A stretch of 8,596 nucleotides of DNA from Candidatus Vogelbacteria bacterium CG10_big_fil_rev_8_21_14_0_10_51_16 (lineage in GTDB: Bacteria > Patescibacteriota > Minisyncoccia > Phycocordibacterales > JACRKE01): assembly GCA_002774795.1 (NCBI GenBank), contig PCYI01000006.1, forward strand, positions 38,275-46,870, in the 5' to 3' direction. The position numbers and the translations under genes are program-made. Positions 1 to 5,763 of this stretch are shown piece after piece (the stretch's first letter is position 1; every line of letters begins with the position of its first letter). Below the pieces are notes generated by a model. The model saw nothing but the letters and a program-made list of their open reading frames with translations. It searched no databases and was not told where the DNA came from.

Positions 1-78
1 CTGTGCACGGCTCGCTTCTCACCTCCTGGCCCCCAAGCACCAGAGCTTCGCTCGGTACGGGGCAGGCAGGGGGAGGGG

Positions 79-94
79 CAATTTCGTAATTCAC
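79..94 (+). repeat. Interspersed 16-base motif, copy 1
   Basis: This is a diverged copy of the motif GAGTTTCGTAACTCAC, matching at 13 of 16 positions. It follows a G-rich run (GGGGGAGGGG, 70-78). The same G-rich-then-motif arrangement occurs near 5880-5901, so this may be the end of an element that extends to the left. No gene is visible in 1-200; it holds this copy, copy 2 and the promoter of the next gene. Confidence 0.6.
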
Positions 95-102
95 AATACC
101 TG

Positions 103-156
103 CTCATCACCCCTCAGGCGGGGGAGGGAAGAAATGCGAGTTTCGTCACTCACAGT
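103..156 (+). repeat. Repeat related to the 5761-5813 element; holds motif copy 2
   Basis: Read on this strand, the segment resembles the reverse complement of 5761-5813. Both have a C-rich then G-rich hairpin half, GGGGGAGGGAAGAAATGCG here against GGGGAGGGAATAAATGCG there, followed by the interspersed motif. The motif copy is 138-153 and matches the consensus at 15 of 16 positions. Bases 132-156 match the reverse complement of 5761-5785 with one difference. The two are therefore inverted copies of one repeat about 5.6 kb apart. Confidence 0.7.
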
Positions 157-165
157 CTAGGGTAC

Positions 166-194
166 TTTACAGATATGATGCAAAAGTGTATAGT
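166..194 (+). promoter_or_regulatory. Sigma-70-type promoter with the start codon near +1
   Basis: TTTACA (166-171) is separated by 17 bases from TATAGT (189-194); each hexamer differs from consensus at one position. The expected transcription start is about 7 bases past the -10 box, on or next to the ATG at 201. The transcript would then be leaderless or nearly so. This also argues against translation from the GTG at 186, which lies upstream of that start. Confidence 0.65.
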
Positions 195-200
195 AGCATT

Positions 201-1388
201 ATGAAGTACCTTAAAAGAGCATTGGAGGAGAAAATAAGGTTACACATCAATGATGATAAGGTGATAGTTCTTACAGGTATGCGTCGTGTGGGCAAAAGCA
301 CTTTATTACGACAGATTGCGTCGGGGCTTTCAAATATGGCTTGGTTTGACTTTGACAATCCGCTTGACGTGAGACTGTTTACCGATATTGACTATAATGA
401 CATCTACGAACGGATATTGGTGCACGGCAAACTGGACAAAAGCCGACGTTTGCATATATTTGTTGACGAAGCTCAAATGCATCCGGAAGTGAGTAAGGTG
501 GCAAAGTATCTGCACGACCATTATGATGTCAAATTTTTCTTGACGGGCTCCGCCAGTTACTACCTTAAGAATCTTTTCCCCGAGAGCTTGGCCGGTCGCA
601 AAGTTTTGCTGGAGCTCTTCCCTCTGTCCTTCTCTGAATTTGTAGAGTTTAAAGGAGGAGATACGGAACTTCTGGCCGACCTGCGCTTGAAGGAGAGCGT
701 GCATCTCCTTGAATTTGAGAAATACGATTCGCTCTATGATGAGTATCTGCGCTGGGGGGGTTTCCCGGAAATCGTATTAGCGACGAGCGAGGTGACGAAG
801 CGAGAACTTGCCAAAGATATATTTTCCTCATACTATCAAAAAGAGGTGGTACAACTTGGCGGATGGCATAAACAGGATGCTTTTCGTGACCTTATGGTAC
901 TGCTGGCCACTCGTGTCGGCTCACAGCTTGACCTCACAAAAATTTCCCAAGAGCTGGGGGTTACGAGACCGACTCTTACAAATTACATCTCTTTTCTTGA
1001 GGCGACCTACTTTATCTCTCTGCTTGGCAAATATTCCGGAAGTGTGGATAGGACCATTGCCGGCTCCAAGAAAGTGTACCTGTGCGACAACGGTATCTTG
1101 CGAGTGGTCGCCGAGACAGATTCCAGTACCCAACTGGAGAACAGCATCTATCATCAGCTTGCCCACTTCCGCGCAGGCCAGGTGCACTACTATAGAAATC
1201 AAAATGGCAAGGAGCTGGACTTTGTCGTTGATGGCAAGGTTGGTTATGAGGTAAAGAGTACCGCCACTTCCGCATATGTGGCGGAGGCGAAGCGACTTGC
1301 CAGAGGTGCCGGCTTGAAAGAAAGCATCGTAGTGTCAAAGAATTATACGGAGGAAGGAGGTGGCGTCCACTTCGCCCAATTCATATAA
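201..1388 (+). CDS. AAA-family ATPase with DUF4143 C-terminal region
   Basis: This 395-residue protein belongs to the family of P-loop ATPases that carry a DUF4143 C-terminal part. It is widespread in bacteria and archaea, often as an accessory gene, and its physiological role is poorly defined. The Walker A motif GMRRVGKS is at residues 26-33. The Walker B strand LHIFVDEAQ is near 84-92, followed by a sensor strand FFLTGSAS near 112-119. A helix-turn-helix-like stretch follows (LTKISQELGVTRPTLTNY, about 245-262). The C-terminus has a PD-(D/E)xK-like pattern, KELDF then YEVK (D340, E350, K352), so it may retain a nuclease-like fold. ATG 201 was chosen over GTG 186 because the -10 box overlaps the earlier start. 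There is no Shine-Dalgarno sequence. The gene is convergent with clpP and flanked by repeats, which fits an accessory insertion, but transfer is not shown. Confidence 0.9.
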   Translation: MKYLKRALEEKIRLHINDDKVIVLTGMRRVGKSTLLRQIASGLSNMAWFDFDNPLDVRLFTDIDYNDIYERILVHGKLDKSRRLHIFVDEAQMHPEVSKVAKYLHDHYDVKFFLTGSASYYLKNLFPESLAGRKVLLELFPLSFSEFVEFKGGDTELLADLRLKESVHLLEFEKYDSLYDEYLRWGGFPEIVLATSEVTKRELAKDIFSSYYQKEVVQLGGWHKQDAFRDLMVLLATRVGSQLDLTKISQELGVTRPTLTNYISFLEATYFISLLGKYSGSVDRTIAGSKKVYLCDNGILRVVAETDSSTQLENSIYHQLAHFRAGQVHYYRNQNGKELDFVVDGKVGYEVKSTATSAYVAEAKRLARGAGLKESIVVSKNYTEEGGGVHFAQFI

Positions 1389-1402
1389 CTCCACACTTGG
1401 AG
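1389..1402 (+). terminator. Small hairpin directly after the stop codon
   Basis: A 5-bp stem (CTCCA/TGGAG) with a 4-base loop starts on the base after the TAA of the ATPase gene. It is followed by GCTTAATGTTT, which is only weakly T-rich. It may be a weak terminator; the short stem makes this uncertain. Confidence 0.3.
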
Positions 1403-1411
1403 GCTTAATGT

Positions 1412-1454
1412 TTACCGTACCTTCGGTACAATAACTTCGTCCACCAGACCGTAC
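1412..1454 (-). pseudogene. Duplicated 3' end of clpP
   Basis: On the minus strand these bases read YGLVDEVIVPKVR followed by TAA. The true clpP ends YGLVDEVIVPKAK followed by TAG. Bases 1425-1454 match 1548-1577 at 28 of 30 positions. Both differences are silent in the clpP frame (CTC/CTG and GTA/GTG). The copy has no upstream reading frame or start codon. It is a remnant, left either by replacement of the 3' end of clpP or by an insertion that duplicated about 30 bases. Confidence 0.75.
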
Positions 1455-1462
1455 CCCGTAAA

Positions 1463-1486
1463 GCTCTCCGCCGATTGGCGGAGAGC
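1463..1486. repeat. Perfect 10-bp hairpin between clpP and its duplicated tail
   Basis: GCTCTCCGCC and GGCGGAGAGC flank the loop GATT. A further CCCC (1454-1457) could pair with GGGG (1490-1493). No T-tract follows on either strand at normal spacing. It lies in the 93 bases separating the two copies of the clpP tail, so it may mark an inserted palindromic element. It could also terminate the convergent transcripts. Confidence 0.55.
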
Positions 1487-1534
1487 CATGGGGTTACTTG
1501 ACTACGGTGGATGGGATGGAGTCTGTGGTTCGCC

Positions 1535-2143
1535 CTACTTTGCTTTTGGTACAATAACTTCGTCTACGAGACCGTACTTTTTGGCTTCGTCAGCCGTCAT
1601 AAAGTAGTCGCGCTCGGTGTCAGCGGAAACCTTTTCGAGTTTTTGGCCGGTGTATTTGGCGAGCAGTTTGTTCATATTCTGTTTGAGGCGAATCATCCAG
1701 CGGGCGCGAATCTCGACATCAGTGGCTTGGCCCTCGGCGCCTCCAAGAAGCTGGTGAATCATAATCTCTGAGTTTGGCAGGGCGAAACGCTTGCCTTTCT
1801 TGCCAGCGGCCAGTAGAAAAGCGCCCATGGAGGCGGCCATGCCCGCGCAAATAGTGGAAACGTCCGGTTTGATGTGCTGTATGACATCGTGGATAGCCAT
1901 GCCGGCCGTGACACTTCCGCCGGGGGAGTTGATATACATAATGATATCCTTCTTGGGGTCTTCAGACTCGAGAAAAAGCATCTGGGCGATGGCAATGTTG
2001 GCCACGTTGTCGTCGATAGTGTCGGCCACGAAAATAATACGGTCTTTAAGCAGGCGCGAGTAGATGTCGTAGGCGCGCTCGCCGAAGGCGGACTTTTCGA
2101 TGACGGTGGGGATGAGGTAGTTTTTGAGTGGTGTGCGAGACAT
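1535..2143 (-). CDS. clpP: ATP-dependent Clp protease proteolytic subunit ClpP
   Basis: ClpP is the serine peptidase barrel that degrades proteins unfolded by ClpX- or ClpC-type ATPases in the cytoplasm. From the start chosen here it has 202 residues, the usual length. The catalytic triad is present: Ser105 in GMAASMGAF, His130 in MIHQ, and Asp179 in TERDYF. The oxyanion-side motif NSPGGSVTAG and the early motif ERAYDIYSRLLKDR are also conserved. An earlier in-frame ATG at 2170 adds nine residues. The extended -10 box at 2171-2179 puts the transcription start near 2164, downstream of that ATG, so the start at 2143 is preferred. tig lies directly upstream on the same strand, the common tig-clpP pairing, but no clpX follows. 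A duplicated fragment of the 3' end sits downstream. Confidence 0.96.
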   Translation of the reverse strand: MSRTPLKNYLIPTVIEKSAFGERAYDIYSRLLKDRIIFVADTIDDNVANIAIAQMLFLESEDPKKDIIMYINSPGGSVTAGMAIHDVIQHIKPDVSTICAGMAASMGAFLLAAGKKGKRFALPNSEIMIHQLLGGAEGQATDVEIRARWMIRLKQNMNKLLAKYTGQKLEKVSADTERDYFMTADEAKKYGLVDEVIVPKAK

Positions 2144-2170
2144 ATATTTGATGTTAGCTAAATGTGACAT

Positions 2171-2179
2171 AGTATAGCA
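2171..2179 (-). promoter_or_regulatory. Extended -10 promoter of clpP
   Basis: On the minus strand TGC is followed by TATACT (2176-2171), an extended -10 element. No good -35 box is visible at 16-18 bases. The predicted start near 2164 leaves a leader of about 20 bases before the ATG at 2143, with no Shine-Dalgarno sequence in it. The placement decides between the two possible clpP starts. Confidence 0.5.
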
Positions 2180-2233
2180 CTAAAAGAGCGTGGGGCGTAC
2201 GCGGGCCACGGGCCGCAGGGCGTACACAGGCCG

Positions 2234-2294
2234 CAGGGTGTAGGGCGCAGGGCGTAGGGCGTAGAATTCACTATACCCTATGCCCTATACCCTA
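2234..2294 (+). repeat. Inverted pair of heptamer arrays between clpP and tig
   Basis: The left array (2234-2264) has 7-base units CAGGGTG, TAGGGCG, CAGGGCG, TAGGGCG and a final TAG. The right array (2271-2294) carries the same kind of unit on the other strand: TAGGGTA, TAGGGCA, TAGGGTA, TAG. The halves 2241-2264 and 2271-2294 can pair around AATTCA. Of 24 positions 18 are Watson-Crick, and all six differences are transitions. The region 2205-2233 also repeats GGCCGCAGGG at an 18-base interval. The right array ends 16 bases after the tig stop codon, so the hairpin could also act at the end of the tig transcript, though it has no T-tract. Confidence 0.8.
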
Positions 2295-2309
2295 ATGCAT
2301 GCCCTGTTT

Positions 2310-3395
2310 TCAAAAGCTCTCCAGTTTTTTAAGGACCGCTTCTTTGGTCATCTGCTCTGCCAAATAACGACTAGCGCCATCTTTGTTTGCCTCTGGGTAG
2401 AGAGCAAGGAGCTTTGCCACTTCGGCTTCCAGTTCTTCTCCCAGTACAGATACCTTTTCTTTGATGCCGACCTCGCGTAGGGCCAGCTCGGCCGTGACAC
2501 GTTTGCGGGCGTTCTCCTTCCATTCGACGCGCAGTTTTTCCTCTGAGGTTTTGCTTGCCTTAAGGTAAGCCTCTTTTTCGATGCCGTATCGCTTGGCCTC
2601 GGCATAAGTTTCCGCGAGCATTCGTTCGAGTTCGTTTTCTATTAAAACTTCAGGAATATCGACAGCGACAGCCGAGACCAGGGCTTCGATAATGCCGTGG
2701 CGAACGGCCTGAGCGCGGGCCTGCTTTTTTTCCTGCGTCATATTTTCACGGAGCTTCGCCTTTAGGTCTGCCAGGTCTTTGAACTGTCCGAGTGACTGGG
2801 CGAACGCGTCATCTATTGCGGGCAGGTTTTTTTGTCCTTCTTCATCTTTGGCGACCGTTTTTTTCTTTTCGGCCTCTGCGCTGTCTGGCTTATTTCTTTC
2901 ACTCTCCTCCTCTTTTGCCGTCTGCATTGCTTGAAGCTCTTTAAGGGCAGACTCTATCTCCTTCTCGCTTACTTCTAAAGACATGGCTTCACCTTTCTTC
3001 TTGCCCTCGCGAGCAAGCTCTTTATATTCGCCGAGCGATACTTCGGGCAAAACGGAAACCGTGAGCACAAAACCAAGAGGGTTATCTTTGGCGACCTTCG
3101 TAATTTGCACTTCAGGGCGTCCGACTACGTCGAGCGAGTGAGCCTCAACGATTTGGGGATAGGCATCGCCAAGAGCCTCATTAGCCATTTCCTCGAGAAT
3201 AGCCATCTCTCCAACTCGCTCACATAGCACAGACTCCGGAATATGGCCCGGTCGAAAGCCGTCGAGCTTAACCGTCTCGTTTAACTGTTTAAGGGCCTTG
3301 GGGCGATATTTGGTAAAGGTGGCCGCGTCTATTTCGCCGGTTATTTTAATGCGCGAGCCCGCTATCTTTTCGAGAGTTGTTTTTGGTAGTGGCAT
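2310..3395 (-). CDS. tig: Trigger factor lacking the PPIase domain
   Basis: Trigger factor is the ribosome-bound chaperone that meets nascent chains at the exit tunnel. This one has 361 residues against about 430 in E. coli. Residues 1 to about 125 form the ribosome-binding N-domain, with the docking loop GFRPGHIP at 46-53; the conserved Phe-Arg is F47-R48. The helical C-domain starts near LPAIDDAFAQSLGQF (191-205) and runs to the end. Between them, where the FKBP-type prolyl-isomerase domain of about 90 residues would lie, there is only a charged Lys/Glu-rich linker (about 158-190). The protein is therefore probably a holdase without isomerase activity. The start follows the conserved N-terminus; no Shine-Dalgarno sequence precedes it. 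It is followed by clpP on the same strand. Confidence 0.93.
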   Translation of the reverse strand: MPLPKTTLEKIAGSRIKITGEIDAATFTKYRPKALKQLNETVKLDGFRPGHIPESVLCERVGEMAILEEMANEALGDAYPQIVEAHSLDVVGRPEVQITKVAKDNPLGFVLTVSVLPEVSLGEYKELAREGKKKGEAMSLEVSEKEIESALKELQAMQTAKEEESERNKPDSAEAEKKKTVAKDEEGQKNLPAIDDAFAQSLGQFKDLADLKAKLRENMTQEKKQARAQAVRHGIIEALVSAVAVDIPEVLIENELERMLAETYAEAKRYGIEKEAYLKASKTSEEKLRVEWKENARKRVTAELALREVGIKEKVSVLGEELEAEVAKLLALYPEANKDGASRYLAEQMTKEAVLKKLESF

Positions 3396-3405
3396 GGAGT
3401 GTAAT

Positions 3406-3438
3406 TAGGCAGGTGGGCAGGTAGTAGGTAGTAGATGG
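3406..3438 (+). repeat. Degenerate heptamer array upstream of tig
   Basis: Units TAGGCAG (3406-3412), CAGGTAG (3418-3424), TAGGTAG (3425-3431) and TAGATGG (3432-3438) are visible. A 5-base GTGGG interrupts the 7-base period. The array lies 10 bases upstream of the tig start codon, so it falls in the leader or promoter region of that gene. No clear tig promoter was found. Confidence 0.65.
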
Positions 3439-3450
3439 CAATGTGAAATT

Positions 3451-3483
3451 GAGACTGCAGAAAAAGAGTTTTTCTACGGTCTC
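3451..3483. terminator. 15-bp hairpin between the coiled-coil gene and tig
   Basis: Arms 3451-3465 and 3469-3483 pair at 13 of 15 positions around a 3-base loop (GAG). The stem has an A5/T5 segment next to the loop and GAGAC/GTCTC at the base. No long T-tract follows on the minus strand (AATTTCAC). It could end the coiled-coil transcript or act in the tig leader; the sequence does not decide between these. Confidence 0.4.
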
Positions 3484-3589
3484 AAAATATCTCAAATGAA
3501 CAATATTGCTACACTCTACGAAGGCATTCACCGGGTGGCCTGGTCTAGTTTTCAGACGGTCTGTGTTTCCGGACGGTCATTAATCGTAC

Positions 3590-3605
3590 GAGTTTTGTAA
3601 CTCAA
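3590..3605 (+). repeat. Interspersed 16-base motif, copy 3
   Basis: GAGTTTTGTAACTCAA matches GAGTTTCGTAACTCAC at 14 of 16 positions. Unlike the other copies it has no G/C-rich hairpin beside it. It lies 14 bases past the stop codon of the coiled-coil gene. Confidence 0.6.
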
Positions 3606-3618
3606 GACGAAGTAGGAT

Positions 3619-4008
3619 TTAGTGCGCCGCTTGGCCGAGCCCAAAGGGCGGCATGCCCAATATGCGGACGGCGTCCTCTTCGGAAAGCACTTCCTTGTCT
3701 TCCAGTGTGTGGACCAGTTCGACAAACTTCTTGTCTTCTTTGTGGACGAGCTCGGTAATGTCGCCACGGAGTTCCCCGACCCTCTCATCGAGATAAATTT
3801 TTGTAACCATGTTGCGTTTCAGGTATGCGACGTCCTCCTCAAGTGATTCGAAGCGCTTGTCGTGGCCACTCAAGCGTCCATCTATCCCATCGAAACGTGC
3901 GTCTATCCCATCGAAACGTTCCTCTACGCGGGTGGCAAATTTACTCACCGCATTGAGTACGTCTTGCGTGGTTGGCTCAACGTTGGTTTTTTTAGTAGCA
4001 CGTTTCAT
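3619..4008 (-). CDS. Short coiled-coil protein of unknown function
   Basis: The protein has 129 residues and no recognised catalytic motif. After a basic N-terminus it has a heptad-patterned segment at about 23-65: RFDGIDARFDGIDGRL, then RFESLEEDVAYL. Next come MVTKIYLDERVGELRGDI and a charged helical stretch. The end, LSEEDAVRILGMPPF, resembles tails I recall from short coiled-coil proteins of Parcubacteria. It probably oligomerises. Bases 3881-3898 are repeated exactly at 3902-3919, a 21-base period that equals one heptad, so the coil has recently grown by one unit. There is no Shine-Dalgarno sequence; an extended -10 box lies 7 bases before the ATG. It is divergent from the 73-residue membrane protein gene. 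Confidence 0.8.
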   Translation of the reverse strand: MKRATKKTNVEPTTQDVLNAVSKFATRVEERFDGIDARFDGIDGRLSGHDKRFESLEEDVAYLKRNMVTKIYLDERVGELRGDITELVHKEDKKFVELVHTLEDKEVLSEEDAVRILGMPPFGLGQAAH

Positions 4009-4015
4009 GTTTGTG

Positions 4016-4024
4016 AGTATAACA
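4016..4024 (-). promoter_or_regulatory. Extended -10 promoter of the coiled-coil gene
   Basis: On the minus strand TGT is followed by TATACT (4021-4016), with seven bases between it and the ATG at 4008. Transcription would start at or within a base or so of the ATG. No convincing -35 box is present, which fits an extended -10 promoter. Confidence 0.5.
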
Positions 4025-4032
4025 CATCCAAG

Positions 4033-4061
4033 TTTACTTTATGGTGACGAGGGCGTACACT
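4033..4061 (+). promoter_or_regulatory. Promoter of the 73-residue membrane protein gene
   Basis: TTTACT (4033-4038), a 17-base spacer and TACACT (4056-4061) each match the consensus at four of six positions. The predicted start near 4068 leaves about six bases before the ATG at 4074. The earlier in-frame ATG at 4041 lies inside the promoter. Confidence 0.4.
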
Positions 4062-4073
4062 GCAGACAACAAT

Positions 4074-4295
4074 ATGGACGCAAAAAACTCTTATCCTCTT
4101 GGGCCAAGAATCGCGATTACTCTCATTATTATTCTGCTTATTTTTGGTGGCTCGTATGCTCTCAAGCAGGGTCTAGAGCGCACCCACACGCCCCCGCAGG
4201 AAGCCTCAACCACCACCATTATAACAAGACTCGGCACTACGACAATTTTCGGCGATTCTCCGGGAGGTTTTGGCACGACCACGACGAATAACTAG
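4074..4295 (+). CDS. Small single-pass membrane protein with a Thr-rich tail
   Basis: No family is recognised. From ATG 4074 it has 73 residues. The N-terminus MDAKNSYPLGPR is short and polar. One hydrophobic segment follows at 13-30 (IAITLIIILLIFGGSYAL). The tail is rich in Thr, Pro and Gly, with TTT runs at 47-49, 55-57 and 68-71, and is probably disordered. A lipoprotein is unlikely because there is no cysteine. The ATG at 4041 is rejected because it lies within the promoter. The TAG stop codon is the first three bases of a heptamer array. The gene is convergent with nusA. Confidence 0.65.
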   Translation: MDAKNSYPLGPRIAITLIIILLIFGGSYALKQGLERTHTPPQEASTTTIITRLGTTTIFGDSPGGFGTTTTNN

Positions 4296-4376
4296 GCAGT
4301 AGGCAGTAGGCAGTAAGAAGTAAGAAGTAAGAAGTAGTGATTGTGTGGTCAATTGTTAGTTGTCAAATGTCAATTG
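4293..4376 (+). repeat. Heptamer arrays: TAGGCAG x3, TAAGAAG x3, then GTCAATT-type x4
   Basis: Three exact TAGGCAG units (4293-4313) are followed by three exact TAAGAAG units (4314-4334) and TAGTGAT (4335-4341). After six further bases a second type follows: GTCAATT, GTTAGTT, GTCAAAT, GTCAATT (4348-4375). All keep a 7-base period. The first unit supplies the stop codon of the preceding gene. Because 7 is not a multiple of 3, the successive TAG/TAA triplets close all three plus-strand frames within about 17 bases. Confidence 0.9.
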
Positions 4377-4377
4377 A

Positions 4378-4405
4378 GCATATAGTGCGTCCGCGCACTA
4401 TATGC
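4378..4405. terminator. Perfect 12-bp hairpin across the nusA stop codon
   Basis: GCATATAGTGCG and CGCACTATATGC are perfect complements around a 4-base loop. The nusA stop codon (TAG on the minus strand, 4398-4400) is inside the stem. It lies between convergent genes and could end both transcripts. The minus side lacks a T-tract; the plus side is followed by a C/T-rich run. Folding would place the last nusA codons in the stem. Confidence 0.55.
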
Positions 4406-5717
4406 CTCCTTCCGTCTTCTCATTCTCAGCAGGCGCGCTTTCGCTCAAGGCGCTCTCTTCGCTCTTGCCACTCTCGTTCTTTTCTGTCTTCTCGGGTGTT
4501 TCTTCTACGATTTCCGGAGCGGCACTCTCCACCATAACCCCTTCTTCATCCACTGCCGGGGCCACGATGTCTATTTTCCAGCCGGTGAGCTTGGCCGCTA
4601 AGCGCACGTTCTGGCCACCCTTGCCGATGGCGAGAGAGAACTGGTCGGAGTCCACAGTCACTTTGGCTGTGTGCGTGGCCTCATCAAGCTCGATACGGTT
4701 GATACGAGCAGGGGAGAGACTGTTGGTGATGAATAGTTCTTGGTCTTCGGCCCACTCTATAATGTCAATCTTCTCGCCACCAAGCTCGGTGATCACGGTA
4801 GAAACACGGATGCCGCGTTGGCCGACACAAGCCCCGATAGGGTCAACGCTACTGTCTTTTGAGTAGACGGCGATTTTTGCTCGAGAACCCGGCTCACGGG
4901 CAATACTTTGTATTACGACGGTCCCCGAGCTGATTTCCGGGGCTTCGATGGCGAAGAGTTTAGCAATGAACTGTGGGTGGGCCCGAGAAAGGCGCAGGTT
5001 GACACCTCGATGACCTTCCTCGACCTGATAGAGATACGCGCGGAGTCGTTCACCTTGACGAAATCTTTCTGTGGGAAGCTGTTCCTCGCGCGGGATAATG
5101 CCGACTGCTTTACCGAGGTCTACAAAGATGGTACCACGCTCTATGGACTGCACCGTACCAGAGACGATACCACCTTCTTCCTTGGCATATTGGCTAAGCA
5201 CAGAGGCACGCTCTGCCTCTCTTATTTTTTGGATGATTACCTGCTTGGCCGCTTGCGCGGCAATGCGGCCGAAATCGTCTTGTTCATCGAGGGGGAAGGT
5301 AATCTCGTCGAGCACTTGGGCGTCGGCTCGGATCTTGCGGGCGTCCTCAAGCATGATGTGCTTCTCCTCATTGAATACCTCCTTGCGCTCCTCCTCGCTC
5401 GCTTCGCTCGCCGCGGATTGACGCGGAATTGTCGCGGATTGACGCGGACGAGGGCCATCTGTGGCAGACGGGGTAACGTCTTCGTCCTCTGGGTCGCGCA
5501 AGACCGACTCATCCACCACTTTTTTCACCTGCCAGAAGTTGGTGGTGCCGGTGTTGATATCAAACTTGGCACGGATAATCTGTCCTCGTTCGGCGTACTC
5601 TTTTTTGTAAGCGGCGGCGAGGGCAAGCTCGATGGCTTCGAGCACCTTTTCTTTAGCGATACCCTTCTCTTCTTCAAGCTGGGTAAGGGCAGACTGGAGA
5701 ACTTTTAGGTCAAGCAT
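4398..5717 (-). CDS. nusA: Transcription elongation/termination factor NusA
   Basis: NusA binds RNA polymerase and nascent RNA and modulates pausing, termination and antitermination. The protein has 439 residues. The polymerase-binding N-domain begins at residue 1 (VLEAIELALAAAYKKEY at 25-41) and resumes after an insert, with IMLEDARKIRADAQ then QAAKQVIIQKIREAER to 170. The insert, about 72-115, is polar and low in complexity and includes a duplicated 7-residue unit. An S1 domain follows (about 181-245, GTVQSIERGTIFVDLG). KH1 contains GACVGQRGIRV (295-305) and KH2 contains AIGKGGQNVRLAAKLTGW (363-380). The C-terminus from 388 is an acidic, probably disordered tail. No rimP precedes it. No Shine-Dalgarno sequence is present. 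A promoter and terminator lie about 230-295 bases upstream. Confidence 0.96.
   Translation of the reverse strand: MLDLKVLQSALTQLEEEKGIAKEKVLEAIELALAAAYKKEYAERGQIIRAKFDINTGTTNFWQVKKVVDESVLRDPEDEDVTPSATDGPRPRQSATIPRQSAASEASEEERKEVFNEEKHIMLEDARKIRADAQVLDEITFPLDEQDDFGRIAAQAAKQVIIQKIREAERASVLSQYAKEEGGIVSGTVQSIERGTIFVDLGKAVGIIPREEQLPTERFRQGERLRAYLYQVEEGHRGVNLRLSRAHPQFIAKLFAIEAPEISSGTVVIQSIAREPGSRAKIAVYSKDSSVDPIGACVGQRGIRVSTVITELGGEKIDIIEWAEDQELFITNSLSPARINRIELDEATHTAKVTVDSDQFSLAIGKGGQNVRLAAKLTGWKIDIVAPAVDEEGVMVESAAPEIVEETPEKTEKNESGKSEESALSESAPAENEKTEGGI
5412..5448. repeat. In-frame 21-base duplication in the NusA linker
   Basis: CGCGGATTGACGCGGA occurs at 5412-5427 and again exactly at 5433-5448. 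The period is 21 bases, so the nusA frame is kept, giving PRQSATI then PRQSAA. On the minus strand the unit contains CCGCGTCAATCCGCG. This looks like a small repeat accommodated in a disordered segment of the N-domain. Confidence 0.7.
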
Positions 5718-5725
5718 GATGTTTC

Positions 5726-5756
5726 TAGGCTTTAGGCTTTAGGCTCTAGGCTTTAG
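5726..5756 (+). repeat. Heptamer array TAGGCTT upstream of nusA
   Basis: Units TAGGCTT, TAGGCTT, TAGGCTC, TAGGCTT and a final TAG run without a break. The array ends 9 bases from the nusA start codon, so it lies in the nusA leader. A change in repeat number would alter the spacing of leader and start codon. Confidence 0.9.
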
Positions 5757-5763
5757 CAATACT

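Noticed and set aside
1..165. A gene end or RNA gene at the left edge
   Set aside because: No convincing frame or RNA fold is visible; CCT-GCCCC (25-33) can pair with GGGGC-AGG (59-66), but that is not enough to support a call.
186..200. Upstream GTG start for the ATPase
   Set aside because: It lies upstream of the predicted transcription start, and the -10 box overlaps the codons it would add.
808..1254. Open frame of 148 codons inside the DUF4143 ATPase gene
   Set aside because: It is an out-of-frame shadow with an irregular composition; the ATPase frame carries all motifs.
2144..2170. Nine-residue N-terminal extension of ClpP
   Set aside because: Its ATG directly abuts the extended -10 box and would not be in the transcript; the extension has no similarity to ClpP N-termini.
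4293..4376. Possible CRISPR-like array
   Set aside because: Units are 7 bases and directly adjacent, with no spacers and no cas genes.
4908..5708. Open frame of 266 codons on the plus strand
   Set aside because: It is antisense to nusA, whose S1 and KH motifs are unmistakable, and its translation shows no recognisable family.
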